Shown: positions 1 through 12,281, counted from the first letter of the stretch. The stretch: 64,000 bases of DNA from Bostrychus sinensis (GCA_020698575.1 CM036254.1:23226026-23290025), one strand, 5' to 3'. Notes: generated by a model from the letters alone, not told the origin. Program-made: numbers and translations.

Positions 1-540
1 ATGTCCCTGCTGTCCTTAAGAAACACTTGTCTAACTCAGATTAGTTAGTCCGCCTCGTTCTGCGGCCTGATTGCCTACACCTGTAAAGGCGGACTAACCG
101 AATACTTTTTATGTTTTGTTTGTCTGTTTGTTCTGGTCACTTCCCATACGAGTTACACACATACTGAACTGTTCTAATGTATAATTCCCGATCGTTGCTG
201 TGAACCAGTGTGCGGTGTTCTTGAGGTGTTGTAAACTCATTTAGAGTTCAGTGTGGGTTGTGCGGGTTTGTCCGCTGTATAGGGTGTGTTAATTCGGGAT
301 CATCCAAATTAGATCTGTGAAGATATGGTAGCGTATGGGAAAACAACCACTTTTTTTGTGTTCGAAATAAATAGTCAACTTTAATTTGCCTCTGTTTGCA
401 CGCTCTCGCCCACATAACAAACATATGCATTTCTGTGTAATGACCTAGTTGTGTATGAGTTACCAGATCCAAGCAAACAGTTGCCGGATCGGACCGCGTC
501 AAAATAAGGGAGTTTCCGGATCCTGTTCCGGCAAGATCTG
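1..540. other. intergenic, no gene recognised
   Basis: CpG-containing sequence upstream of the retroelement-like fragment. No coding or RNA signal was recognised. It may be the 5' part of the same decayed element. Confidence 0.4.
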
Positions 541-549
541 GCTCAAATT

Positions 550-905
550 AAGCCCTGGTTATGTCTGCTCTGCTGGTATATGACCGCCAGACGCTAGTTG
601 ATGTAGGTGAATCTCAAAGGTCTCAGTTAAAACACGATCTTGACCACCAGTACTGGAATGTTCCCCTCACCTGTCTTCTATTCCGGCCTATACCTGTGGC
701 GCTCACCTGTGTCTCCTGCAGAAGAAGCGGCCTAAGCGGCGTGGTAAACGCGCAGGAGTTTTGTTGAGACTAAAAACACTTTGGAGGTCCTCATACGGCG
801 TTACATTGAATATAGGGGACACGCGTAGGCCTATATCAGATCCTGTATCATTTTGCTCCATTGTTCACTCTAACGCTGCCAAAGTCTGATGTTAAACTTT
901 GCGCC
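550..905 (+). pseudogene. decayed non-LTR retrotransposon-like coding fragment
   Basis: One frame reads L-L-V-Y-D-R-Q-T-L-V-D near 567-600. A second frame, from about 720, reads K-K-R-P-K-R-R-G-K-R-A-G-V-L-L-R-L. A Y-D-R-x-x-L block followed by a basic R-G-K-R-A/G-G-V-x-x-R-L block resembles the start of LINE ORF2 proteins common in fish. The two halves are out of frame with each other and no endonuclease or reverse transcriptase domain follows, so this would be a broken 5' fragment. Clade not assigned; identification is tentative. Confidence 0.35.
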
Positions 906-920
906 TTAGCGCGTAAAGTG

Positions 921-1840
921 CTCACAATTATCCCCCAAACTGCCGTCGTGTTTTCTGCTGCTTTCACTGCTTCATTCTCGGGACCACTACAGTGATTTTA
1001 GCACTGATGAACCCTTGTCCTGGCAAATATTATATTCATTGTTGTAAATAGAAGAATGTTAAACCTAACATACATCAATTCAAATGCATTTTAAGATGTT
1101 ATTTTAGAACATTAGAAAACCTCCCCAATAAAAAGCTGTATAAATATATCCATTTATAATGAATTGAAATCCTCCATTTAAAATATAGTACATTATTTGT
1201 ATACCCCTACTTTCAGCATGTATATTTTACTTGTTTGTCTGTGTTATTTATTTTTATGTGAATATTTGTTTGATTATTGTATTGTTTAATTATTGCAATA
1301 AAAAAAACTAACTTAAGTCCACACATATACAGTAAATGCTAGATGCCAATATTGTAGCAGTAGGTGTGCATGGAGGGATGTTTGCAAAATGGAAATGTAG
1401 TAAAACTGATGGACTTTGGGGAGCTTTTAGACTGAAAACTAACTACTGCATGTTTGACTTATAGATCACTAGAGCTTCACACTTGTCTTATTAAACACAT
1501 AAATTACATAAATCGCAGTGTGAGGCTTGTCAAACGTCACACCAGGGAACACAGACAAGTCCATACAAGATAAGAGTGGAGTGTATGTGTGAGTGAATAC
1601 GACTACTACACACTGGAGGATCAGAGTAAACAGCATAGTGTAGGATAAATTACAGGCCGTTCATCTTGTTTAGCTGCTCTATGCAAATGTATTGAGCTTT
1701 TTATGTTGTGTGCTATTGATTCGGAAAAGCAATCAATGCAAAATAATGGCACAGGTCATAGGTCAACCCCAGCTTCATTTATTTACACATGTATTTTAGC
1801 CAGCAGATCTGTGTTGCTGTTCAGTAGGACAAATTAATGG
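921..1840. other. AT-rich intergenic stretch
   Basis: Strongly AT-rich, with no open frame, RNA gene or recognised repeat. Nothing further is seen. Confidence 0.5.
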
Positions 1841-1843
1841 TCT

Positions 1844-2193
1844 AGTGTGGTTCTCAAATGGTGGGTCGAGCTAAAATTGGGTCACAAGGAGTTGGAATAT
1901 GTAGTTTCAATGTGCATCTTATTTGAAGCCTAAATATTTATTTTATTAATTTACATGACATATATCCAACAGATACAAATGCCATAAAGATCATAACATA
2001 CCAAAAGTCCAATTACAGCTGCTCACTGTCAGTGTGTGTCTGTGTCAGCCTGGCACTAACTGCATTTTTTTGTCTAGGATGGACCCCACCTAAGGCCCAT
2101 AGTTGCTGGAATAGGCTGCAGCCACTCACAACCCCTAACAGACCAGGGCTAAAATTGGGTCCCACAGTGAGACCAGTTGAGAACCACTGGTCC
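1844..2193. mobile_element. hAT-like MITE
   Basis: Begins TGGTTCTCAAATGGTGGGTC and ends GTTGAGAACCACTG. The ends are inverted repeats of the CAGTGGTTCTCAA type typical of non-autonomous hAT elements. No transposase is present. The internal part is AT-rich with a short GC-rich block. A clear 8-bp target duplication is not seen. Confidence 0.6.
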
Positions 2194-2199
2194 AATGAG

Positions 2200-4600
2200 A
2201 AGCATGAAAACATCTCCCTTTAAATAGTGAATAAGCTGCACTAATCCTATCCCTCATTATTATTGTGGTCCATTGTAAAGCCATGTTTCTGCTTCGTAAA
2301 CCGAGCTGTCACTGGGAGTAGTGGTGTAGTGCACATTAATTTGTACTTATTGAACCGACTAATGAACTATTCAGGGAAGGACCAATATTCAGTGTTTGCT
2401 TCATTGCTCCAGCTCAACATTAAGTCCTGCTATTACACGTCCTAATTAAAATCACAAATCAAAATCTTCCACTTTCCTCGCTATATTAAGGCTCATCAAT
2501 GATCCTTTATTAGTTTTGTTGACATTCAGAGCGGAGACGGAGAAATGTCACCATCTGGAAGAGAGGCGGGAGACTGTACGAGCCACTGATCTGCTGCCGT
2601 CAAGGAGATATCTGATGTTTCTGTCTGTCATTTATGGAGCTCTGTGGTTGATCATGAAATCTAACTTTACACTATCTGGTCTGCTTAATCAGAGAGGAAT
2701 TACAAACTTAAACATTCCAGGCAAATGAGCTTTATTTTGTAAGCTACTGGCATATTTATCATGTTATCATGCTACTGATCATTAGTTAGAGTATTTATGA
2801 CACTGGATATGAATTTCTCTATAAGCACTGTATACAAAACAATCAGTTCAATACAGTGTAATGTTTTTGGCCTTGAAATGAAAATTAGCTGTGAGGAATC
2901 AGTGGAAACGGAGCTGTACACCAATTTTTGGATAATTGAATGAGAGCAGACTGGATGTAGAGGGCTTGTTGATTGGTCAGTGCTTCCTGGAGTGAGCAGG
3001 GGTTCATGGGAAAGGCAGAGGTTTGTGCAACAGAGCATTTTGAGGGCTCAGAACGGCTGTGCCAGAAAATAGAGGATTGCTCTAACAGCCGTGAATGAAG
3101 CAAAACAGAACTGTATGTTTTTGATGAGGGAAAAACATTATAACATGCTAGAAAGCAATTTTGCATTATATAGCCGCTTTAATAAACAAAGCCACGGAAG
3201 ATAAAGCAGTCCTAGCATTGTGAAAAGGGAGTGGCACAGGATGAGTAGTTTAAAAGCAACAAACAGCTGTTTTGTATGTTTTTGACCTGAGCATTTTCTG
3301 TTGGTAAAGGTGATCAAATCTCGTAAATAAACACCTGCCAATATTAAAATCCATACAGTTACCATAGAAATCACTATCATTTACTTAACTGCCAGTGGTC
3401 ATAATAATATTGCAAATCAATATATGCTTACAGTTACAATAAATGACAATATTCTGAAAGAGTGCAATACCCTCAGATGGGAAATAACTTGATACTTTTA
3501 CAGAAGTAGTAGAGCAGTAGAAGCCTATAGTGGTGGCTCGAGTAGGATTATTTTGGAACAACAATACTTTTATTCATGTATAGATGTTTGAGCACTTCTT
3601 CCACCTCTGAATAGACTGCACAGCTGCAAGTGTTTGGTCAGTAGACAGAATGGGATCAACTCAATGGCCTAGAAAGTGGTCGGGGTTAAAAAGATATTAC
3701 CCTCCTATTATAAAGTAGGACCACAAAAATAAATGAGGCCATTCTCCCAACAGAAACCTGCAGACTGTGCTGCTGCTGGTCTAGAGTTATACTGGTTGTA
3801 AATGGGACAATGTACTTTAAATGGGCCACATTACCACATTGTGTAATGTGGGTGTGCCGTGTTAAAGTTAGCTCTTTTTGGCACTATTCATCCTACAACA
3901 GTGTGTCCTGAAAACCTCCAATACACTTTCAAAGGTGGGTAGTAGTGAGTTTCATATACTTTGTTACATTTATCTGAGTAATTTGAATTAAATGTCCTTC
4001 TAAGAGTACTTTTATTGCATTATGTACTTCTGTTTATAGCTATTTTTTAAAGTGACAATTTTTTATTTGACAACAATTTCTGGCTGCTCTACCCATCTCG
4101 GCACACTTTACATTTGACCTTGGTCTGCCTCTTCTCAGACCAAATATTGATCATGGCTTGAGTTAAGCTTTTATTGCAGATGATGGCTCCGTGGGGGTTG
4201 GTATACCCCCACCACATTTCTTCTTCCATTGCTCACCCCATAGACATCAATATTCCCATGACCCTCTCTCCAGACTCAGGCCAGAAAAATTCCTCTTTAC
4301 ATAATCAATATCTTAAACAAAAAAACGGTAAGTCAGCAATCTACAATTGGGGAGGTGCACACTTTTTAACCATCACCCTCCCACTATAGCCCACTTGCTT
4401 GTTTGCCCACTGAGAATCAATACTAGCTCACAGCCAGGACGAGAGACAAGGACATCTCAGCAAATAACGATAATGCACAGCGCTGTCTTATCTATTTGTT
4501 CCTGTCCTTTTAGCTCATTTGGCAGCGCCCAGAATAGCAAGACATGACACTTACAACACAAGAGGTTTGCTCCGGTTTTGTCTTCACTTGACGTGTGAGA
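2200..4600. other. intergenic, no gene recognised
   Basis: Mostly AT-rich single-copy-looking sequence. Several 60-100 codon open frames exist on both strands but none has a recognisable domain or codon-use signal. Confidence 0.5.
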
Positions 4601-4639
4601 TTTTCTGCCAGCGCTGACCTTTGAGTGAGAATGATTTTT

Positions 4640-4766
4640 TCCTTTTTTATCGTAACCTTTCTCTTTTCTTTTGAGGAAGACAGGCAGGCAAACGGCTCAT
4701 AAGACACTGCCCTTCAATGGGTTCACTATGAGGCTGCTCACCTGTGACTTGACTGACACAAAGTGA
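4640..4766. repeat. left copy of a direct duplication (partner at 5503-5615)
   Basis: Shares with the partner the tracts AACCTTTCTCTTTTCTTTTG and ATGAGGCTGCTCACCTGTGA and the intervening sequence, roughly 85% alike by eye over about 110 bases, with small indels. Confidence 0.7.
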
Positions 4767-4813
4767 CGGCCCGTATGCTGATAAGAAGCTCTTTCAAAGA
4801 CTTTGGTATTAAT

Positions 4814-5328
4814 AGCTGGGTTTCCATCTAAACGTGAGGTGAAGTTTGCAAAAGAAAAAGAAAACAAATGAATTCAAAGCATTTCCATCAAGGTGTTTTG
4901 AGTGGATACGAGTAGCATTGGTAACCAAGAAACCAACAAGAAAAGCTTAGAAAATGGAAACAGGACTGGAATTAGTCATGATTGAGCAAGTTATAAAATT
5001 TGCTTACTAGCAGCTCAGCTTGTGATGGGCAAAATTGAATGCTATAAACAGAAAAACTTACACTTGCATCAAGGGCGTTAAGACTTCAAGCTGCAACTGC
5101 ATATGGGAAGACAACACCAGAGGGATTTATGGGAAGTGGCCAAACATTTAACTCACAGCCTTTGATGTTAATATTTTAGTTTTGTCAACAGTCACGTGGG
5201 TTTTATGTTCGCTACATCAGACTTTTTGTAAAACTTTTTTCCAGATAAAGGTTTTTATTTTTGATGCAACATTCCTGATGTGATACTTTGAAATGTGCAT
5301 AAAAATCAGCTGATGGAAACCCAGCTAA
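4814..5328. mobile_element. MITE with AGCTGGGTTTCCATC termini
   Basis: The left end reads AGCTGGGTTTCCATC and the right end GATGGAAACCCAGCT, a perfect 15-base inverted repeat about 515 bases apart. TTA/TAA-like bases abut both ends. There is no coding capacity. Superfamily not assigned. Confidence 0.7.
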
Positions 5329-5502
5329 TAAGAACATGCAACACAGACCAATCAGGCTGTACCCAGATTCTAAAATCCATAATGGTTTACAAATGAAATT
5401 ATATTTTACAGGTGCACATTTTCTCTCACGATCTGAAGGCTTTCATTACTGGGAGAATTTTCTGTGAATGTTAGGCTAATGATCTGGCAGCTCTCATTTC
5501 CT

Positions 5503-5615
5503 TTTTATGATAACCTTTCTCTTTTCTTTTGAGGCAGACTGATAAGATGCTGCCCCCTCAGTGGGTCCACTATGAGGCTGCTCACCTGTGACTTGACTGA
5601 CACACAGCGACACAG
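5503..5615. repeat. right copy of the direct duplication
   Basis: Partner of 4640-4766. The MITE at 4814-5328 separates the copies, so either the duplication predates the insertion or the MITE arrived between the copies. Confidence 0.7.
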
Positions 5616-5639
5616 TGGGACGTGGGAGGAGACAGATGG

Positions 5640-5800
5640 GACGGAGATGAGTGTCAACTGGTCGGTCCGGTCCACCTTTTATCCTCCCCCTTTGTATTTC
5701 TCCTCCTTTGTGTGGCCTGTTGCTGCAGCTGCACAGAGTGAGAAGAGGAGAGCTGCTGGAGAGCACAGAGATAAGCAGCACAGGTGAGGATAATGCTGCT
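5640..5800. promoter_or_regulatory. GC-rich promoter-like or first-exon-like island
   Basis: A compact GC-rich stretch in AT-rich surroundings. On the minus strand it holds a TATA-like GGATAAAAGG. On the plus strand it holds an E-box CAGCTG and, at 5783, a donor-like AGCACAG followed by GTGAGGAT. It could be the promoter and noncoding first exon of a neighbouring gene on either strand, or a conserved noncoding element. No coding region is attached. Confidence 0.2.
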
Positions 5801-5959
5801 GCTACGCCTCAAAGACAAACAACACCAGTGAGATTTTCAATTTGTCTGGGAACGCTTAAGGCAAAAAGAATTATGTTTGTTTACTCCTGGACTGCTGGTT
5901 ATATCTTTCATCGTAATACAGTAAACCATGGCAAAATGGAAAAAAATGCATAATTGAAG

Positions 5960-6920
5960 CAGTAGTTTGTTTATAAAAATGATGGGAAAAAATATCTTGT
6001 TCTGTTTATTGGCTGATAAGAGTCTTTTGTTTCATTAAGACCATGCAATCGGCCTGTGTCCATATGATTCATAGTCAATGTCAAAATTATTGTAGAGATG
6101 ACGTTTATGAAATCAAGTTATTATTGAGTTATTATTGCTGTGATGAATCAGAACAGGTGTGGTTTCAAAAGTCATACAAAAACAAGTACAAAACAAGCAA
6201 TGTGACATTATGCAAGGTTTTAAAAGCTAAATTGTATTTTACAGCTAATCACGAGTTATCATTTTACAATCTAAAAATCTCTATGACTGAATCAATCAGC
6301 AAAATAAAATGTGACTTTTCTGTGAATGAGATGAAAGGAATTTGGTAGAAAATGAAATACTCTGAGAAACAAAACAAAACAAAAATCAATATACTGTATA
6401 CTTGATGGGATGGATTAGAGATTGACTGAACAAAATAATACAATAACAAACACAAATTCAGCCAAGTCTTTTACTGCTTAAATTGTAGCATTTTCAGTGA
6501 GGTGCACTGTATTTAAACAGAGCTTTGCGGTTTCAGTTTTTCATTGGAAACACTACACAATGACAGGGCATAGCAGTATTCTTATAGTAAGCACCTAAAC
6601 TGTTATTGATTTTGTGCCTAAAAGTGTCTAAAAGATGTTTGTGTTGACACCAGCTAAAATTGCACTAAATTGTTTACTGTTTATGTCCAAATAGTTGTCT
6701 CGTCTCTCAAGTGGGGCCAATCTGACATTGAACCTTAACACACAAACTCACTTTCAAACCTACTCTAACAACAGCTGGACTAAGCAACAACTGCTTTTAA
6801 TAACTTGTGATGAATAATTCACTCTCTACAATTACTTTATACTCAAATCGTACAGTAACACAACCTAATCCTTTAGTTCTGACAAATGTGATACCGAAGC
6901 TTGTAGTGATATTTGATCCT
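5960..6920. other. AT-rich intergenic stretch
   Basis: Includes a 101-codon plus-strand frame (6043-6348) with AT-driven composition and no family resemblance. No other feature seen. Confidence 0.45.
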
Positions 6921-6924
6921 TAGC

Positions 6925-7095
6925 AGTGAGCAGGGCGGCCCATCCCGGTCGATGCAGCCCCCTCCCAGTGCACGGTGCCAGCTGTGCTCGGGGCACACTG
7001 AAGCCTGGTAACAGGATCCAGCCCGGGTGGCACCCACAGCAGGAAGCATCTGTGGGCCTGCAACAACTTTGTCCCAGTCACATGGAGTTATGTGT
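6925..7095. other. isolated GC-rich island
   Basis: About 170 bases of markedly higher GC than its flanks, open on both strands. An inverted match links CCCACAG and CTGTGGG around 7030-7055. No family is recognised and the splice signals are not convincing. Could be a conserved noncoding element or a lone exon of an unseen gene. Confidence 0.3.
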
Positions 7096-7099
7096 GAGG

Positions 7100-8150
7100 A
7101 GAGAAAACCCCTGAACAACACTAGTGTTTTCTCCAGTATCTGCTGACACAGGCAAATATTAAGTATCTATAGGAGGTCACAGGAGTGTGGCCTGGACCAT
7201 CTGGAGAGTTTTACAACCTATTGGATTGGTGTTAACTTTCTTGTTTGTCAGCATTTAGTTACACAACTAACATGTCTATTTAATCGAAGTCTTTTGTCAC
7301 ACTTTCTAACATTTCTTGATGCCTGTCAGAGTGGGGCATGTCAGTCTTGCCTTTTACACAGCAGATTAAATAAACTGCATTTCTGTTTGATTTGATCTGG
7401 ATTTTCAAGGGGTGGAATAAACTGATGCAGATTTAACTACTTTGAATGCAACTGGACAAACTAACAATAGAAGAAGAGGGGGCAGAACACATACACATAG
7501 CTGCTCTAAGGCAGGTGCAATTTGAAAAACATACAACCATTCAGAAAAACAAAGCTTTTTGGAGAAACAGTCAGTGCTTGGTCAGGTAGAATTGTATTTA
7601 TGTATAAGTATATATGTCTAGTATTTTATGTATGTAAGTCAGTAAGCCCATGGCTTTTTAGTCATAATCCTCACTTCTGCATGCCCCACCTCAACATCCT
7701 CTTATAGCCCTTTTTCTACTGTCCCCGTCTTGACTTGATTGACTTGATTAACTCTCTGATATAAGGTTTCATTGACACAGTGTCCTCATATGTAATGGGC
7801 CACACTTGTGTCTTATGCCAAAGTGATTTCCCATCTGCCATTCTGGCACCAACACACACTGAGATTATCCACCTCAACACCGCCCGCCCACATATCCACT
7901 AACTCAAACATAACTGTCTGGGCTTCTCTGTGACCCGAACCAGGGTTCAGACTGAGAACTGGAGTGCCCCAGGACAGGAGTCTGGCGTCTGCATAATATA
8001 CAATAGTTATAATAAAATTGGTATATTAATGGTAAAGTGTTTGACTCTGTTTAATTATCTAACAGAATACTGTGTTGGTAACATGTAAAAAAATTCTTAG
8101 AAATCATCTAGGTTTTATCATTTGATTATGATTTGATTATATGATTATGA
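7100..8150. other. intergenic, nothing recognised
   Basis: AT-rich sequence with no coding, RNA or repeat signal that I can support. Confidence 0.45.
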
Positions 8151-8154
8151 TATT

Positions 8155-8576
8155 AAAGTGGAACCATGCAACTTTGCTCATTTCTTCAGTGTTAGTCTTA
8201 TTTATCTATTGTAAAAAAAAAAAACTCACAAGCCCTGATTGTGTGACCCCTCGCTCAGTTTGACTCTTGTTTTCTCCTCCTCGTATTTGTACAAAGGTTT
8301 TCTCTGCCTTTTGGCTGCTTTGCCATGATGAAAATCTAAGAAATAAAGCCATTGCTGGCTAGCTGGTATACCTAACTGGGATGAGTCCCTTACCTGCAAG
8401 ACCCAAAGCTTCAGGGGCACTAGGTCGGCGCTCCCATTCTTGCAAGACTAGTTTTTTGCCAAGATACATCAAGTGGAGGTGCAGGGCTTTATTCACCCTG
8501 CATCAACTCATTTAGCCTTAAGTCTGATTCTGAAGTGGTTTTATTAAGAAAAGTTGCATTGTTTCTAACCATATGA
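8155..8576. mobile_element. possible MITE carrying a captured-looking frame
   Basis: Imperfect inverted ends: AACCATGCAACTTTGC on the left and, read from the right, AACAATGCAACTTTTC. Between them are an A run (8214-8223) and a 64-codon minus-strand frame rich in Lys/Arg/Glu. The frame has no recognised homologue, so no protein is claimed. Confidence 0.4.
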
Positions 8577-8707
8577 TGTTAAACTGTATATTAGAATTTA
8601 AAGAAGGTAATGTGGTCTAGTGATACTATAAAATATAAGCAGGGTAAGGTGCTATGGGAAGAAGATTGGTGGTTAGGACAGAGATGCACTTTGTCCCTTT
8701 AAAATAA

Positions 8708-8940
8708 AAATGGTAAATGACACAGTTATATAGTGCTTTTCTACCTTCATGGGTACTCAAAGCACTTCACATCAAGGAATCAATCACCCATTCATACACC
8801 AGTGTGCGCACCGGATGCAAGGTGGGTTAAGTGTCTTGCCCAAGGACACAGCGACAGCATGCAACGGTGGGAGTGAGGTTTGAACCACCAACCTTCTGAT
8901 TAGTGGACAAGCGGCTCTACCAACTGAGCTCCTGCTGCCC
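8708..8940 (-). mobile_element. tRNA-derived SINE
   Basis: Read on the minus strand it starts with a tRNA-like head: box A region GAGCTCAGTTGGTAGAGC and box B GGTTCAAACC in correct order and spacing. An unrelated body with GTGTCCTTGGGCAAG follows, then a tail with AAAGCGC-like AAAAGCACTATATAAC. This is a common fish SINE layout, and pol III transcription from the internal boxes is expected for an intact copy. Confidence 0.65.
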
Positions 8941-8944
8941 TTTA

Positions 8945-10799
8945 ATTTGCTTTAAAATGCTGTTGGACAAAATAAACCTCAGATTCCCTAACAGGTGAGG
9001 CTAATAAAAAAAAATGTTTGCGAAGAAATAGCTCTACCCACAATGCTTTGCTCCAGCCCCTTGAGATTGTGATAGATTGGACCACACTCTGGCAGCTGGA
9101 CTGGAGGTTTGAGCAGAAGTAACAAACAAATTTAAATCTTTTTTTTCCGCTCTCCTCTCCCCAAAATGGCGTATGATTAATTATTCAGAATACTCATCTG
9201 CCTCTCCCCCGTGGGCACTCCAACATCTGTCATTTATTTAAAGAACAACAAACTCACTGGGAATCAAGTCACAAACACATTACGGCTTCATGTTTCATCT
9301 GTAAGTCCTGGCACACCTGCTGTTTACAAAATAGAGGATGAAATAGTCTTAGGGAAAAATGTTATTATCTGCTGCATCTCCATTGGGAGGCTCTACCGGC
9401 CAGAATAAGGCTTTGTTTCGAGATAAGCCTAGAAAATACACTGTAGGGAGAACAAAGGAATGAGGAATTCAAGATTACCAATAATTTTTGATGACAATAA
9501 ATGTAGTTTTTGGTAAATTACTTTAAAAAAAAGCAATCCCAGAAAGTGTATGAGAACTTAAAATTAAGTGTGCACTGTTATTTTGTGCAGGTGTACCTTA
9601 AAATGATAAACTATACAGATTTGAAACCTTTCACGAATATTTTCTAATGGTGCTGTTATAGATAATCAGGAGCAATTAAACCCAAACATGCAGTGAGTAT
9701 CTGATGAGGTCAAATGAGTACAAGAGGCTCCCAAACCAATGAAGTTTGACATTGGTTTCTGGCAAGCCTAATACAGTTCAGTGGATAGGTCAGTACATTT
9801 GGACACAGTTACAATTTTTGATCCTGCTCTGACCAATAAAGACCCATTCTGCAGTGAAGACTTATTACATCCCAATTACATATGTGCCACATCTTTAACC
9901 TACCTTCTACATGAGTGATTATGATTTTGGCGGAGAATAAAAACATAATTGTAGTCCAAAATGTGTTTTCTATAAATTTGGCTATGAAAGTCATCACATT
10001 TCCTCTTTGCAAAAATTTGTCACTGACAAGACAAAGAACTCTGGTGGCTATAACAAACTTCAAATTGACCTCTGAGACATTAACACTACACATTTGTCCT
10101 ATAAAAGCTTACATTCAAAAGTTACTCAAAATGTATCTGCACTGAAGTAAAAACAGTTTAGGAAGGAGGCATCAGGACATAGTTTTGAATGCCATCCTCT
10201 AAACTCAGTACAGACTATTTTATTAACAATAAAAATGTCATAGATTGCATATTCATCAGGGCAAAATAAAAAGGTCTAAAGGCAAATACTTCAGGTGACC
10301 TCAGTGACCCTAACATAATAATCCTGATAATTAAAAGGCATTTACAGTCTACTGATTGTCTGTACCAAGCTAAAATAAAAACACATAAATCTCTAGCAGA
10401 CTTTTGACATTACATTATTCCCTGATCCACTTTAAATAGAGGTATACTAAATACTAATATAAGTGTTGAATGCCATCCTCTAAAACCAGGTCTGGCGTAC
10501 AATGCCTGGGTGCCTGAAAGTCTTCACGTTTGTCCCAATGTCATGGTGGTGCCGAGATGTTTTAAAGTTTAGATGATAGGACACACAGACAACTTAAACA
10601 GGCTGCCACCTAACACAGATGCAAAAATACCAGGGTCCTAAAGTTTTTTTATGATGTTATTGGTCTGTCTGGCAGCCATGGCCAAGGTCCTTCAAATGGG
10701 TTTTACGACTAAAGTAAATACTTCACACCAGACTGATATAGGTCCTGGAAGTACTCACTGCAAGGTTTAAGCAGTCTCAAATAACTGACAGAAAACCAC
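8945..10799. other. intergenic, downstream of sipa1l2
   Basis: AT-rich sequence with short chance frames only. Two copies of the phrase GAATGCCATCCTCTAAA occur (10188 and 10468). No gene is recognised. Confidence 0.45.
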
Positions 10800-12134
10800 T
10801 TAATTTTACAACTACATTTATTAAAAAACAAAACAAAAAGTCGACCGAAACAAAAACAAAGCAACAGGCGCCTCACCAGGGATGAGACCATTTCACGGAG
10901 AGAGACATTTTCAAAGCAAAACAAACCAGCAAACTGTAATCTAGCAGCATCCAAATGTTGGAATCTCCAAAATCATCATCATTTATATATTTAAATATAT
11001 ATGTCTTTTTTTGCCCTGGCAAGCTACACACTTACTTTACAACATACACAGAGCTTTTATCTCTCCTTAGTGCAGAAAAGAAACAATAACCCTTAATAAA
11101 ATAAACAACTTTCAGGTTAAATAAGCTTAAATAAAAGTGTTAAATACAAGACACTTCTGTGGCAGATATGTACACAAATAAACACATTTGGCATTGTAGT
11201 TGTGGTTCACTGTCGCTTGCTCTAATGCTCTAAAAACCACTATACAAGTCCATGTTTTGCAGCCATACATCTACATACACGCACCATTCATACACACAAT
11301 TTCTATCAGTGAGCCACAGACAAGGCATGTGTTTATAAAAGAGACCAAAGCAAAGAAACAATCCATTTACAACCAAGAGTTTTAGGCACAGTCTCTTTTC
11401 CTGTTTAGTAAATACACATCCCATACGACTGCGTTTGTGCTAGCGTCTTCAGAAATCCACAGTTTTGTTACTACCACTTTGTTATTGCTAGGACATTGTG
11501 ACAGTGAATGGAAACTACAGACAAAAACTCGCGTGTTTATAAGGGAAAGAAAGCACCTTCGAAAAAACAATTCACCAACCCTGCCTTTACAACACTGAGG
11601 AAATGTGGAATAAGTCAAAGGAAAGAGGACAAAAAATGGTCCGAATATCCATAAACATTGAAATTCTTTGTGACCCAGAAGATAAAAATGTTCTCAGTTG
11701 AGCTACATTCATGTTTCACCCCACAGTACTTGTCTCGATTCCTCTTGGTAAGTACCACTTCATCTCGTCCAATACATTCCTCTGTTTTTTTTTTTTTTTT
11801 CCTGCTTTATCTCGACCTCCGCTCTCCTGCTTGGGACAGTGTGCGCAGTATGAGACAGTACAGCTGAGTATACAGTACAGTAGACTGACGTGACGAACAG
11901 CAAGTAGGTAGATTATTATATGTTGACTACAGTAAATGAGCTTTACATTCCACTACTGTAAGATGATGCCAAGGACTCCAACAGGGGCCTTTTGCCAAGA
12001 TGGGAAAGTTAAAGTTAAAAGACAAAGGTGGATCCCACAAGTTTAAGCTCAAGCTCCATTCAGCGGCTAAGTTACAGTCTCTTGAATGTTTATTTCCTTA
12101 TGGACCGCAGGAGTCATAGTTGGTGGTATCTTTC
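10800..12134 (-). other. sipa1l2: sipa1l2 3' untranslated region (predicted)
   Basis: From the stop codon to a cleavage site estimated near 10800, about 1.33 kb. The extent is inferred from the first well-placed AATAAA. The stretch has no other coding signal. It contains a 16-base A run on the transcript strand (11800-11785). An AATAAA only about 40 bases after the stop (12094-12089) is possible but would give an unusually short UTR. Confidence 0.5.
10817..10822 (-). terminator. candidate polyadenylation signal of sipa1l2
   Basis: AATAAA on the minus strand, followed 20-50 bases downstream by a T/G-rich stretch (GTGGTTTTCTGTCAG), the usual arrangement for cleavage and polyadenylation. It is the first AATAAA beyond the one next to the stop codon. 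Alternative distal sites, for example near 10220, cannot be excluded. Confidence 0.45.
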
Positions 12135-12281
12135 TCACGGTTTTTTGTCAATGGAGTGAAAGAACCACTCTGTGAACTTCCTGAGCTGTGCAGCCGCTGT
12201 CTGGCTCTCCTCCTGCAAACGCATGTTGTCCTGACGTAGATGTTGGACTTCTTCTTGTAGCATAGCCTTGTCCTCTTTCTC
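12135..12281 (-). CDS. sipa1l2: sipa1l2 last coding exon: coiled coil and stop
   Basis: 147 nt including the TGA stop at 12137-12135. Acceptor ...GATGTGCAG. Encodes E-K-E-D-K-A-M-L-Q-E-E-V-Q-H-L-R-Q-D-N-M, then Q-L-R-K-F-T-E-W-F-F-H-S-I-D-K-K-P. The ending is nearly identical to mammalian SIPA1L2 (I-D-K-K-S). The 3' UTR continues in the same exon. Confidence 0.96.
   Translation of the reverse strand, partial: EKEDKAMLQEEVQHLRQDNMRLQEESQTAAAQLRKFTEWFFHSIDKKP

Noticed and set aside
5651..5953. 100-codon plus-strand frame over the GC-rich island
   Set aside because: The frame crosses a likely donor and continues into AT-rich sequence; nothing recognisable in the peptide. The island is kept only as a possible regulatory region.
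6043..6348. 101-codon plus-strand open frame
   Set aside because: Composition follows local AT bias; no family resemblance or regulatory context.
8226..8420. 64-codon minus-strand frame with a K-R-Q-R-K-P-L-Y-K-Y-E-E-E-K stretch
   Set aside because: Lies inside a likely MITE, abuts a homopolymer, and has no homologue I can name.
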